Assembly: GCA_013152375.1 (NCBI GenBank)
Contig: JAADGM010000149.1
Coordinates: 1 to 46,948, forward strand
Direction: 5' to 3'
Length of the DNA stretch: 46,948 bases
From: FCB group bacterium
GTDB lineage: Bacteria > Fidelibacterota > Marinisomatia > SCGC-AAA003-L08 > JACNLC01
The position numbers and the translations under genes were made by a program. Every line of letters starts with the position of its first letter. Position 1 is the stretch's first letter. The notes beneath the pieces were generated by a model. The model had not been told where the DNA came from, made no database searches, and saw only the letters and a list, made by a program, of their open reading frames with translations. Below, piece after piece: positions 8,222 through 15,870 of the stretch.

Positions 8222-8764
8222 TTGGCATTTATCGCATACATTTCTCCTGAAAATATTCCTCCGGCACATCGTGTGGGGGATGATGACAATATACTCAGGA
8301 TCCACGGTGTGCACAGCGCGGTGATGAAATATCATCAGGACCTCTATCTGGAACTGATGCGGAAACCCGGCCCACTGTCCCTGGCAGAGCGGGAAATGAT
8401 CGCCCTGAGGGTATCCTCGCTGAATAGCTGCGGTTACTGAATGCAGCACCACCGGGCGGGACTCGTGCACAGACTGACTCAACGGAAAATGCCCGTTAAT
8501 AAAATAGACCGGCTGGTATCCGCGCTTGAAACAAACTACAAAACTGCAGATTTCGACGACCGCCTGAGGGCAATGCTGGACTATACTGATAAGCTCACCC
8601 TCAATCCCCAAAAAATTTGTAAAGCGGATGTTGACAGTTTAAGGACACAGGATTTCAACGACCGGGCTATTCATGACATTTGTGCGATAACAGCTTATTT
8701 TGCCTTTGTGAACCGCATGGCTGACGGCCTGGGGGTTGAAATGGAACACGAAACTCCGGCATGA
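8222..8764 (+). CDS. AhpD-like peroxidase-related selenoprotein; TGA at 8438-8440 read as selenocysteine
   Basis: The frame is interrupted only by TGA at 8438-8440 and continues in the same phase to 8764, giving 180 residues, normal for the carboxymuconolactone-decarboxylase/AhpD 'peroxidase-related' group. The TGA falls at the second cysteine of the redox motif: SLNSCGY-U-MQHHRAGL. With this start, Glu58, Cys70, Sec73 and His77 have the spacing (12, 3, 4) of Glu118, Cys130, Cys133 and His137 in mycobacterial AhpD. The start is TTG at 8222: it yields MAFIAYISPENIPPAH, the typical family beginning, and AAAGG lies 6 bases before it. ATG at 8183 is an alternative. Downstream of the TGA, GCAC (8446-8449) can pair with GTGC (8465-8468) around a G-rich loop, in the position of a bacterial SECIS element. 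The likely role is thiol/selenol peroxide or disulfide chemistry. A Cys-to-stop pseudogene is the main alternative. Confidence 0.8.
8441..8469 (+). promoter_or_regulatory. Possible bacterial SECIS hairpin
   Basis: Directly after the TGA, the arms GCAC (8446-8449) and GTGC (8465-8468) enclose a C/G-rich segment where CC (8452-8453) can pair with GG. This leaves a small G-rich apical loop about 14-18 bases after the codon. Bacterial SECIS elements lie inside the coding region, with the loop about 16-37 bases downstream of UGA. The stem is short and was judged by eye only; another pairing (TGCA with TGCA) also exists. Confidence 0.35.
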
Positions 8765-8794
8765 TAAAAAATCAATACAATTGATTGGAATAAA

Positions 8795-9601
8795 ATGAGA
8801 AACAATACTTTACTGCTTTGGATCCTGACTATAATTTTTACGATGGCAATAGCCGCATTTCAAAGAATGACCGGGCCGACCTATCCCGTCAGGGGGACTG
8901 CCCGGATTCATGACACCGAAATCACTTTCAAATTACCCCGGTCTCACGGTGGAGACGGTGACGAATTCATTAAACTGGACATCCCTGATAATAACATTAC
9001 CGGTCAGATGAACTGGAGACGGCTGAACAGTGAGGATGACTGGACGGCTACACCCCTGTTCCGCGTGAATAATTATCTTTCTGCGGCTATTCCGCACCAA
9101 CCGCCGGCAGGGAAAATCGAATACGTGATCCTGTTAAGATACGGCGACGGCGCACTGACACCGCTGACTGAAGAAGTTACGGTCATCCGCTTCAAAGGTG
9201 ATGTCCCACTGTACATCCTGATTCCCCATATCCTGTTCATGTTTCTGGCCATGTTATTCTCATCCCGGACGGGTCTGGCCGCATTGATGAGAGAAGAGAA
9301 AATTCTGAAACTGGCTGTTTATACGGTTGTCTTTCTTTTTCTCGGTGGAATCATCCTGGGTCCGGTGGTTCAGAAATTCGCCTTCGGTGCTTTCTGGACC
9401 GGTTGGCCTTTCGGTCACGATCTGACGGACAATAAAACTGCTGTAGCCCTTTTATTCTGGCTCATTGCCATCTGGCAGATCCGTAAAAATCCGGACAAAC
9501 GCTGGTGGGCGGTAGTGGCTGCGGTCGTATTACTTGCAGTTTACCTGATCCCGCACAGTGTTCTGGGATCCGAGATCGACTATACCAAGATACCGCAATA
9601 G
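8795..9601 (+). CDS. Membrane protein of unknown function
   Basis: I do not recognise the family of this 268-residue protein. It has an N-terminal hydrophobic segment (LLLWILTIIFTMAIAAFQ) and then a soluble part of about 120 residues, predicted extracytoplasmic. That part looks beta-rich (ITFKLPRSHGGDGDEFIKLD, VNNYLSAAIPHQPPAGKIEY), like an immunoglobulin-type domain. After it come about four membrane helices: LYILIPHILFMFLAMLFSS, LAVYTVVFLFLGGIILGP, TAVALLFWLIAIWQI and WAVVAAVVLLAVYLIP. Between helices is the distinctive FAFGAFWTGWPFGHDLTDNK, rich in aromatic and Gly residues with His and Asp, a plausible functional site. It starts 30 bases after the selenoprotein gene on the same strand and may be co-transcribed. 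Confidence 0.8.
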   Translation: MRNNTLLLWILTIIFTMAIAAFQRMTGPTYPVRGTARIHDTEITFKLPRSHGGDGDEFIKLDIPDNNITGQMNWRRLNSEDDWTATPLFRVNNYLSAAIPHQPPAGKIEYVILLRYGDGALTPLTEEVTVIRFKGDVPLYILIPHILFMFLAMLFSSRTGLAALMREEKILKLAVYTVVFLFLGGIILGPVVQKFAFGAFWTGWPFGHDLTDNKTAVALLFWLIAIWQIRKNPDKRWWAVVAAVVLLAVYLIPHSVLGSEIDYTKIPQ

Positions 9602-9877
9602 ATCCGGTGTTCACAACCGGGGGACCAGGTCCGGCTCATCGCGATACGTGCGGTTATTTTCTATAAAAGCCATTTTGCTTTAGAGCATAGAATTTCAGTT
9701 TAGGCCTGACTGACCTGCGCCGATCCGTTCCGTTATTATTTGGATGCGGATTCCGGTCATCCGATCAATAATTTCAGTGCGCCTTCCTGATTATAATCCT
9801 AAATTTGCCTGCCCGATATTTGGGGTTAATTCCACAGTTAATGACAATTACGAAATTGAAGCAGGAGTCCCGGCATT

Positions 9878-11209
9878 ATGACAGAACTAACAATTACCGG
9901 CTACGGGGATGACCTAACGGTAAACGGCATCCGTATTGGCGATCTTACTCCGGATGACCATAAGAATATTGAGAAAAAACTCGGTGGCAGAAACTATGCG
10001 CCCCTGGATGATGTTGTCGTCTCGGCGGTAAAAGATTCCTCCACGCTGATCTGCAGAAAACCCGATCCGGATAATGTGAAAGCCTATATTGAAGAGGAGA
10101 TCATTGACGGACTGTGTTGCTACTCAGCTGTGAACCAGGGCCAGTTAAATCAGAAAATACTGGATGCGGTCGTTCACCATCTGACGGTAGATAAGCTGCC
10201 CACAGTTCCCCGTTCAATCCGTCACAAATATATGGCGGCCTTCCTGATGGCAACAACATCCCTCACCGGCATGGACAGAGTCGTCCCCAAAGTTGCCGGT
10301 GTTGAAGCTCCGGAACTCATGTTCAAGATCGCCCGCCGTTGGGGCTACACGGTTAAAAATATCCCTCAAAACGAAGCCCTTATCATTGGAGCAAAAGGGA
10401 ATTTTCACGGCCGCTCCATGACGGCAGTTTCGTTATCAGATGATCCGGATGCAAAATCAGGGTTTGGACCTTTCGTACCCGGCATTGAACTCGTCCCGTT
10501 CAATGATATTGAAGCTCTCGCAGCGATCTTTGCTGAGAAGGGCGACCGGATTGCCGCTTTTCTGGCCGAACCAATTCAGGGCGAAGCGGGCGTGATAGTC
10601 CCCAAAGACGACTATTGGCCGCAGGTAGCAAAACTATGTAAAGAGCATAATATTCTACTGGCTATGGACGAAGTCCAGACCGGCTTTGGCAGAACAGGGG
10701 CGAATTTTGCCCATCAGCTCTACGGTGTTAAACCTGATTTGATGGGATGCGGTAAGGCTGCCGGAGGCGGGATCCTGCCGGTTTCCTTTGTCGCCGGACG
10801 GGATGATGTCATTGGTGTCCTTACACCAGGCTCCGAAGGCTCGACCTTTGGCGGCTATCCTCTCGCATCGGTCGTCGCGACCTATGCCGTGAAAGTTTTG
10901 GTTGAAGATAAACTGGCAGAACGCGCCCGGATAAGAGGGGAACAACTGCTGCAGCATTTTGAAGAACTGCAGTCTGAATTTCCGGACAAGATCCGGGAAG
11001 TCCGGGCTAAGGGTCTGTTAACAGCCTTCGAGATGCATGATGAACCCCAATTGGACGGACATAAAGTATCCGTGGAACTCCTGAAGCGAGGGATCTATGC
11101 TAAAGAGACCCATCACAGTACGGTACGGATCGCTCCGGCTCTGACCATTGAGGCCTGGCAGATCGATGATATTGCCGAGGCAATCCATCAGACCGTGAAG
11201 GAACTCTAA
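9878..11209 (+). CDS. Class III PLP aminotransferase, ornithine-aminotransferase-like, with altered phosphate-site motif
   Basis: This 443-residue fold-type I aminotransferase aligns closely by eye with ornithine delta-aminotransferase: CCYSAVNQGQLNQKI, IARRWGYTVKNI, AEPIQGEAGVIVP, LAMDEVQTGFGRTG and GSEGSTFGGYPLA. The PLP lysine is in DLMGCGKAAGGGILPVS, and the Asp that binds the pyridine nitrogen is in MDEVQTG. Two features are unusual. The N-terminus has an extra 35-40 residues (ITGYGDDLTVNGIRIGDLTP). The segment that normally reads MNTGVEAGE, which contacts the cofactor phosphate, reads KVAGVEAPE. The expected reaction is transfer of the delta-amino group of ornithine to 2-oxoglutarate, but the substrate may differ. 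GGAG lies about 10 bases upstream of the ATG. No neighbour points to a pathway. Confidence 0.75.
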   Translation: MTELTITGYGDDLTVNGIRIGDLTPDDHKNIEKKLGGRNYAPLDDVVVSAVKDSSTLICRKPDPDNVKAYIEEEIIDGLCCYSAVNQGQLNQKILDAVVHHLTVDKLPTVPRSIRHKYMAAFLMATTSLTGMDRVVPKVAGVEAPELMFKIARRWGYTVKNIPQNEALIIGAKGNFHGRSMTAVSLSDDPDAKSGFGPFVPGIELVPFNDIEALAAIFAEKGDRIAAFLAEPIQGEAGVIVPKDDYWPQVAKLCKEHNILLAMDEVQTGFGRTGANFAHQLYGVKPDLMGCGKAAGGGILPVSFVAGRDDVIGVLTPGSEGSTFGGYPLASVVATYAVKVLVEDKLAERARIRGEQLLQHFEELQSEFPDKIREVRAKGLLTAFEMHDEPQLDGHKVSVELLKRGIYAKETHHSTVRIAPALTIEAWQIDDIAEAIHQTVKEL

Positions 11210-11476
11210 ACGCGGATTGGGGAACTTCTGCCGGCTTTGAAAATTTGAAGCTCTGTTTTTGCAAGAAACAAAAACTTTGTTCCGTCAGAGATTGGTTCTG
11301 ATCTTTATCGGATATGATTTATCTGGCATCACGAACGACAGCAAATCACAAAATACAGACCGTGTCCGAATCGCATGGTCAATTTAATACAGCATGACGA
11401 TATTCTTAATTATACAGTTGAACCCTGATTTATTATCCCCGGTGGCGGGGATGCTCATATGCGGAGTAAGTTGTAA

Positions 11477-13819
11477 ATGAACCGACAGGTTAATATTGTG
11501 CTGGGGCTGGCAGTGGGTTTAATTCTATCCGCATTGACCATGGCTCAGGATCCGGCTGAAAACATCAAATCCGTCCAGGATCTTGAAATGGTGGGCGCCA
11601 TGTTCAGCGATCAGGGGGAATACGAAGAGGCCATCCTCATTTATGAAAAGGTGTTGTTCATGCAAATATCCGTACTGGGTGACCAGCATCCGGATATCGC
11701 AGAAACCTACTTAAAACTCGCCGATCTGTACTGGAAGAATAATGAATCCGACAAAGCCGATGAGTACTACCAAAGATCTCTGGCAATCTATGAGAATTCC
11801 GTCACGGAAAGTGAAGAACGCCTGATTGGTCCGCTGCAGAAGATGTCCAACCTCTATGCCGTAACTGGCAAATTTGATAAACTCAAGTATGTCACGAACC
11901 GACTCCGGTCACTTTCCGACTCACGAAATTTCTGGTCCGGCGACTCAGCCCTGTTTCAGTGGTTGAATAACCCTCAGCAGTCGGGGTATCCCTACGATGA
12001 CATCCTTGCTTTTATCGATGACGTGTCCAAAGTCCAATCACCCGCAGAAGTTGCCATGGAAATGATGGACCAGGGATATACTTACATCAAACACGGCCTT
12101 TACACTGAAGCCATCAATAGTTTTTCCTCGGCACTGATCACAGATAAACCGATCCTGGACAGCGACTATTTCAAAAGTTTCAAAATCGACGAAGATTCTC
12201 GTGTGGATTTCCTTAAGGCGCTGCAGACACAACAGCAAATTGATACTTCCAATGCTGCCGTTGAATTTTTTACTTCTCTGATATATAGCAGTCTGGAGGA
12301 TACAGCCAGCGCTCTGGAACACATAACCCGATACACCAGATTAAGGCCGAATGATTATCGTGGGTTTGAGTTGTCGGGTGATGACTTTGCAGCTTTGTCT
12401 GACTGGCTGGAAGCCCTTTTTAATTATCAAAAAGTAGTCTGGCTTGACCCTGAAAACCAGAATGGAAAATATAAAGTCGGCCTGTCACTCCTGCGGCTCG
12501 GGAATCCTGAAGATGCGCTGGAAGCCTTCCGGCAGGTTTTGCGTCTGAACCCAAATCATCATGACGCACTTCTCGGGATGGGTATCGCCTATACCGACCT
12601 GGGAAAATACGATTTGGCCAGCTCATTGCTGACACAGGCTCTCCTGCAGGAAGGTGATAATGAGGAATCCTATTACTATCTCGGCCTTGCTTACTGGGCC
12701 ATGAAAAAAGTTCCCGAGGCAATCGAAGCCTTTAAGCGGGCGATCAACCTCAATCCTCATAACGGAGATGCCTACTATTACCTCGGCAGGATTCACGAAA
12801 GTTTATTTAAAATCGATGACGCTATCGCCTATTACGAAAAGGCCGAACAATATGTCCCGGATCGGGAAGATATTAATTACCGTATGGGATTACTGTACTA
12901 CAAAACCAATCAATACTATAAAGCTATGGAACCGCTGCGTGAATATGTCATGGCCGAGCCGGACAGTGTTTCCATATTAAAAATTCTCGGCGAGATCTTC
13001 ATGGAACAATCCCGATATCCGGAAGCCGTTAATACCTACTCCCGGCTGGCGGACCGGTTTCCGCAGAACGCCGATTATCTGGAACGGATCGGTCAGGCTT
13101 ACTGGAACCTTGGCGATATGGATAACGCTCTCCTCGCTTATGAACAATTGCTGCTGCTGGATGATGAAAATACTGAAGTGTACTACCGACTTGGTTTAAT
13201 TGCCAATGATCTGGGAGATTATCTGTTGGCTGAACAATATCTGCTTGAGGCTATTAATTGCGGTACTCCAACTTTTAAAATGTTCTACGAGCTGGGACTG
13301 GCTTTCGCTCATCAGGGGAAATTTATGCAGGCTCTGCTGGCCTTTCAGGACGCAGAAACAATCTCTCCACGGGATCCAAAACTGGTTTATCAAATGGGAA
13401 TTACCCTGGGCGAACTGGGGTTATATGAAAATTCCAATACCAAATTCAGGATTTACTCAAATTCATTCCTGAAGGATCCGCTTCCATATTATTTTATGGG
13501 AAAAAATTATATGGCCCTGACCCAATACCAAAAAGCCGTTGAGAATTTTAGCAAAGCCCTGAAACTGGACCCGGAGGATTTCCAAAGTCAATTCAGCATC
13601 GGAAAGTGTTATCTGAAATTGGGAGATTACCAGCAGGCCGCGGTCGCTCTTAAGAAGGCACTGTTAATCAATCCTGACGCCCCGGATGCACACTATAATC
13701 TGGGTCTCACTTATTTGAATTTAAATAAACTCCGCTCAGCCCGCAACGAGCTGAATATTCTGTACATGCTTCAGCCGGCTTTGTATGACTCGTTGGAAAA
13801 AGCGATCAATAATTTCTGA
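11477..13819 (+). CDS. Large exported TPR-repeat protein
   Basis: This 780-residue protein has a signal peptide (MNRQVNIVLGLAVGLILSAL, then TMAQ) and is almost wholly made of tetratricopeptide repeats. Typical 34-residue units recur from about residue 45 (YEEAILIYEKVLFM) and, most regularly, from about 310 to 770: ALEAFRQVLRLNPNHHDAL, AIEAFKRAINLNPHNGDAYY, AVENFSKALKLDPEDFQSQF, AAVALKKALLINPDAPDAHY. A less regular stretch (about 130-300) has a repeat break. TPR arrays serve as protein-binding scaffolds, and in this lineage they are common in envelope or periplasmic assemblies. Nothing in the sequence names a partner. The gene is alone on its strand and converges on the ClC gene with 32 bases between them. 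Confidence 0.85.
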   Translation: MNRQVNIVLGLAVGLILSALTMAQDPAENIKSVQDLEMVGAMFSDQGEYEEAILIYEKVLFMQISVLGDQHPDIAETYLKLADLYWKNNESDKADEYYQRSLAIYENSVTESEERLIGPLQKMSNLYAVTGKFDKLKYVTNRLRSLSDSRNFWSGDSALFQWLNNPQQSGYPYDDILAFIDDVSKVQSPAEVAMEMMDQGYTYIKHGLYTEAINSFSSALITDKPILDSDYFKSFKIDEDSRVDFLKALQTQQQIDTSNAAVEFFTSLIYSSLEDTASALEHITRYTRLRPNDYRGFELSGDDFAALSDWLEALFNYQKVVWLDPENQNGKYKVGLSLLRLGNPEDALEAFRQVLRLNPNHHDALLGMGIAYTDLGKYDLASSLLTQALLQEGDNEESYYYLGLAYWAMKKVPEAIEAFKRAINLNPHNGDAYYYLGRIHESLFKIDDAIAYYEKAEQYVPDREDINYRMGLLYYKTNQYYKAMEPLREYVMAEPDSVSILKILGEIFMEQSRYPEAVNTYSRLADRFPQNADYLERIGQAYWNLGDMDNALLAYEQLLLLDDENTEVYYRLGLIANDLGDYLLAEQYLLEAINCGTPTFKMFYELGLAFAHQGKFMQALLAFQDAETISPRDPKLVYQMGITLGELGLYENSNTKFRIYSNSFLKDPLPYYFMGKNYMALTQYQKAVENFSKALKLDPEDFQSQFSIGKCYLKLGDYQQAAVALKKALLINPDAPDAHYNLGLTYLNLNKLRSARNELNILYMLQPALYDSLEKAINNF

Positions 13820-13851
13820 TCAGCCTCGCGTGAAACTCCCGGCCTGTGTTT

Positions 13852-15315
13852 TCAGGAATTCTGTTCAGGGGTGGTGTCTGATGAGGTATTTTCTGGGTGT
13901 TTTTTAACAATAGTCCGTCTGTTTTTCCGCCGGAATTTGCGTCTCAGCCGAACGCCGCCCTTCACGATATATTCTGAGATCTCCCGTTCTCCCTTCTTAA
14001 AACGAACTTCCCGCAGATGCTCCATCTCCCGGCCGGTGTCGATCAGGATTTCATCGGATTTTACCAGCGACAGAATCTGGCTGGGATATATACTGCGATG
14101 CCCGGTCATCAGAAAACTCACGATACAGGCCAGGGCGGCATAGGCAGCCATATCCGATCCAAAAAGTTCCACAAACATGATGCTGGCTGCCACGGGCGTA
14201 TTGGCGGAGCCCGCCAGCAGGGCGATCATTCCAATAGCGGCAAACAGGCGCGGGTCCGAATGCAAAATGACCCCCAGGGCGTTACCGGCACTGGCTCCGA
14301 TAAAAAATACCGAAGTAACAATTCCGCCGCTGCCGCCGAAATTCAGGGTTATGCTTGTAAAAATGATCTTCCAAAAAGCCGCAAGATAGGATATGCTGTG
14401 CCCCTGCAGGACAGTGTCTATGGTCGTGAGACCAAGGCCAAGGTAGCGGGTCGGTTCAGATTCAATGGGAATGTGAAGATTCTTAAGAAGCAGAAAGATC
14501 AATGTTATTCCAACCAGAATCGAGCCGCCCAGCAATCCCTGAGCAATACCGGGCAGGTTCAATTTTAGCCGGATGGATCTGAAAAAGGCCATGGCTTCGA
14601 TCAGTATAAAAGAGATGATCCCAAATACGATACCGCTGAGAACAATCTCAAGGATGAACACGTTATTTGTGGTCGTTAAAAAGGTCACGCGGCTGTGGAA
14701 ATAATCCGCACCCAGTGCCATTGCGCACTGATATCCGATAATTCCAGCCACGAAAGAGGGGAATAACACTTCATAGAGCAAGGTTCCCACAAACAGAACT
14801 TCAACACCGAAAAGCGCTCCGGCGATGGGAGTACCGAATATGGAGGCAAACCCTGCGCTTAATCCACAGATCACGATGCGCTTGCGGTCCCGATCGTTAA
14901 ATTTTAGTATATCCGCTATTTTGGAAGATATACTGGCACCAATCTGAGCCGCTGGGCCTTCCTTCCCAACGGAACCTCCGGCGGCAATGGTGATGACTGT
15001 TGCAATAAGCTTAATCGGGGCTGAAAGCCCGGACATCTTCCCCGATTTTCGGTGAATGGCCTCAATGACTTTCTCAGTTCCGTGACCCCGGGCTTCCGGA
15101 GCAAAGCGATTGATCACCCAGGCGCTGAAGGCCATTGCCAGAGGGAGCGTCAGAAAATAATAGGGATAATGATTTGCCAACCCCATACTGACTTCAAGCA
15201 ATTTAATAAAAATTGCGGTTGTGGTCCCAACTACAATACCCGTGACGGTTGCAATGATGAACCACTTTATAATATCTACAAAAAGGACAGAGCTTTCGAG
15301 TATTTTTCTTAGCAT
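13852..15315 (-). CDS. ClC-family chloride channel or H+/Cl- antiporter
   Basis: This protein of about 487 residues has the ClC membrane core. The GKEGP motif carrying the gating glutamate is present (AGGSVGKEGPAAQIGAS), followed by GLSAGFASIFGTPIAGALFG. The later helix-N motif is present as GGSGGIVTSVFFIGASAGNA, with Val-Thr-Ser-Val replacing the usual GxFxP pattern. CBS domains are absent; the C-terminus is instead a basic cytoplasmic tail (RLRRKFRRKNRRTIVKKH) of about 60 residues ending in an acidic/Ser-Thr patch. I chose ATG at 15315 (MLRKILES); an in-frame TTG at 15336 would add seven residues. Neither has a strong ribosome binding site. Channel versus antiporter cannot be decided by eye. 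Confidence 0.87.
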   Translation of the reverse strand: MLRKILESSVLFVDIIKWFIIATVTGIVVGTTTAIFIKLLEVSMGLANHYPYYFLTLPLAMAFSAWVINRFAPEARGHGTEKVIEAIHRKSGKMSGLSAPIKLIATVITIAAGGSVGKEGPAAQIGASISSKIADILKFNDRDRKRIVICGLSAGFASIFGTPIAGALFGVEVLFVGTLLYEVLFPSFVAGIIGYQCAMALGADYFHSRVTFLTTTNNVFILEIVLSGIVFGIISFILIEAMAFFRSIRLKLNLPGIAQGLLGGSILVGITLIFLLLKNLHIPIESEPTRYLGLGLTTIDTVLQGHSISYLAAFWKIIFTSITLNFGGSGGIVTSVFFIGASAGNALGVILHSDPRLFAAIGMIALLAGSANTPVAASIMFVELFGSDMAAYAALACIVSFLMTGHRSIYPSQILSLVKSDEILIDTGREMEHLREVRFKKGEREISEYIVKGGVRLRRKFRRKNRRTIVKKHPENTSSDTTPEQNS

Positions 15316-15603
15316 GATTGGCCGTAAAATTACCAAAATTAAGTGTCATTCTACACCACTATAAAAAAGTTATTTCCGGCCTCCGGTACAGGCATCCATG
15401 CCATTGGCGTGAAGTTGTAATATGGGAATACAGTTGTAAATCCCGACGCCTGACAGGTCCGATAATATCCCACAAATAAGACACTGAAAAATGTCCGACT
15501 CAACGTTGAAATGAGGTAAATATTAAGTTTTTGAAAATATCCAACTTAAGAATAAACCTCAATATTTAATGTTGTATTTATTATACTTATTTAACATCTT
15601 CTG

Positions 15604-15619
15604 TTACAATATATTGGTA
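15604..15619. promoter_or_regulatory. NrdR-box-like operator upstream of nrdJ
   Basis: The core CAATATATTG at 15607-15616 matches every position of the NrdR consensus core (CwATATATwG). The flanks match less well. A weaker copy, CAATATTTAA, lies at 15560-15569, about 47 bases away centre to centre; known paired boxes are usually closer (about 31-32). The site is about 250 bases before nrdJa and follows a TATACT hexamer, where repressor binding would block transcription. NrdR senses dATP/ATP and represses ribonucleotide reductase genes in many bacteria. Confidence 0.55.
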
Positions 15620-15750
15620 AATCTGTACTTTTTAGAATTCTTGAAAAAAGCATTTTGATACTCCCGATTGAGTTGCTTATTTTTCATGGCAGGATTGATA
15701 AATGCTGTGCTCAACAGCAAAATAGTACCGACGATAGGAGGAAACTATTT

Positions 15751-15861
15751 TTGAAAAAATCCTACGGGATTTCTCCTGTTTATCAATGCGAATGGTATTT
15801 ACTCTTCCACTCTGGCGAATTACATAAAATGAGAGGTTTGTTTAGGGCGAATTTTACATAA
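15751..15861 (+). CDS. Possible 36-residue leader ORF of nrdJ
   Basis: A TTG start at 15751 follows AGGAGGA (15736-15742) at 8-base spacing, one of the best ribosome binding sites in the window. The product would begin LKKSYGISPVYQCEWYLLFH and end RGLFRANFT, with the stop 9 bases before nrdJa. The ribosome binding site can also pair with TCTCCT about 30 bases downstream, which could hide it. No homology is recognised. nrdJa itself has no clear ribosome binding site, so coupling through this ORF is plausible. It could also be a chance ORF. Confidence 0.35.
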   Translation: MKKSYGISPVYQCEWYLLFHSGELHKMRGLFRANFT

Positions 15862-15870
15862 TTCTGTTCA

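Larger units (their letters stand above)
15316..15870. other. Long divergent intergenic region ahead of nrdJ
   Basis: This 555-base AT-rich stretch lies between the divergent ClC and nrdJ genes. It holds a TATACT hexamer (15582-15587) that could be a -10 element, an NrdR-like box just after it, a second weaker box-like sequence (15560-15569), and a short ORF with a strong ribosome binding site. The first 200 bases next to ClC show nothing recognisable. Confidence 0.5.

Noticed and set aside
8006-8611. Minus-strand ORF of 201 codons opposite the selenoprotein
   Set aside because: It has no recognisable domain, and its composition (Cys/His/Pro-rich, irregular) fits the antisense shadow of the conserved plus-strand AhpD-like frame.
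15655-15750. Longer form of the nrdJ leader ORF starting at 15655
   Set aside because: It has no RBS; the strong AGGAGGA lies further in and points to TTG 15751.
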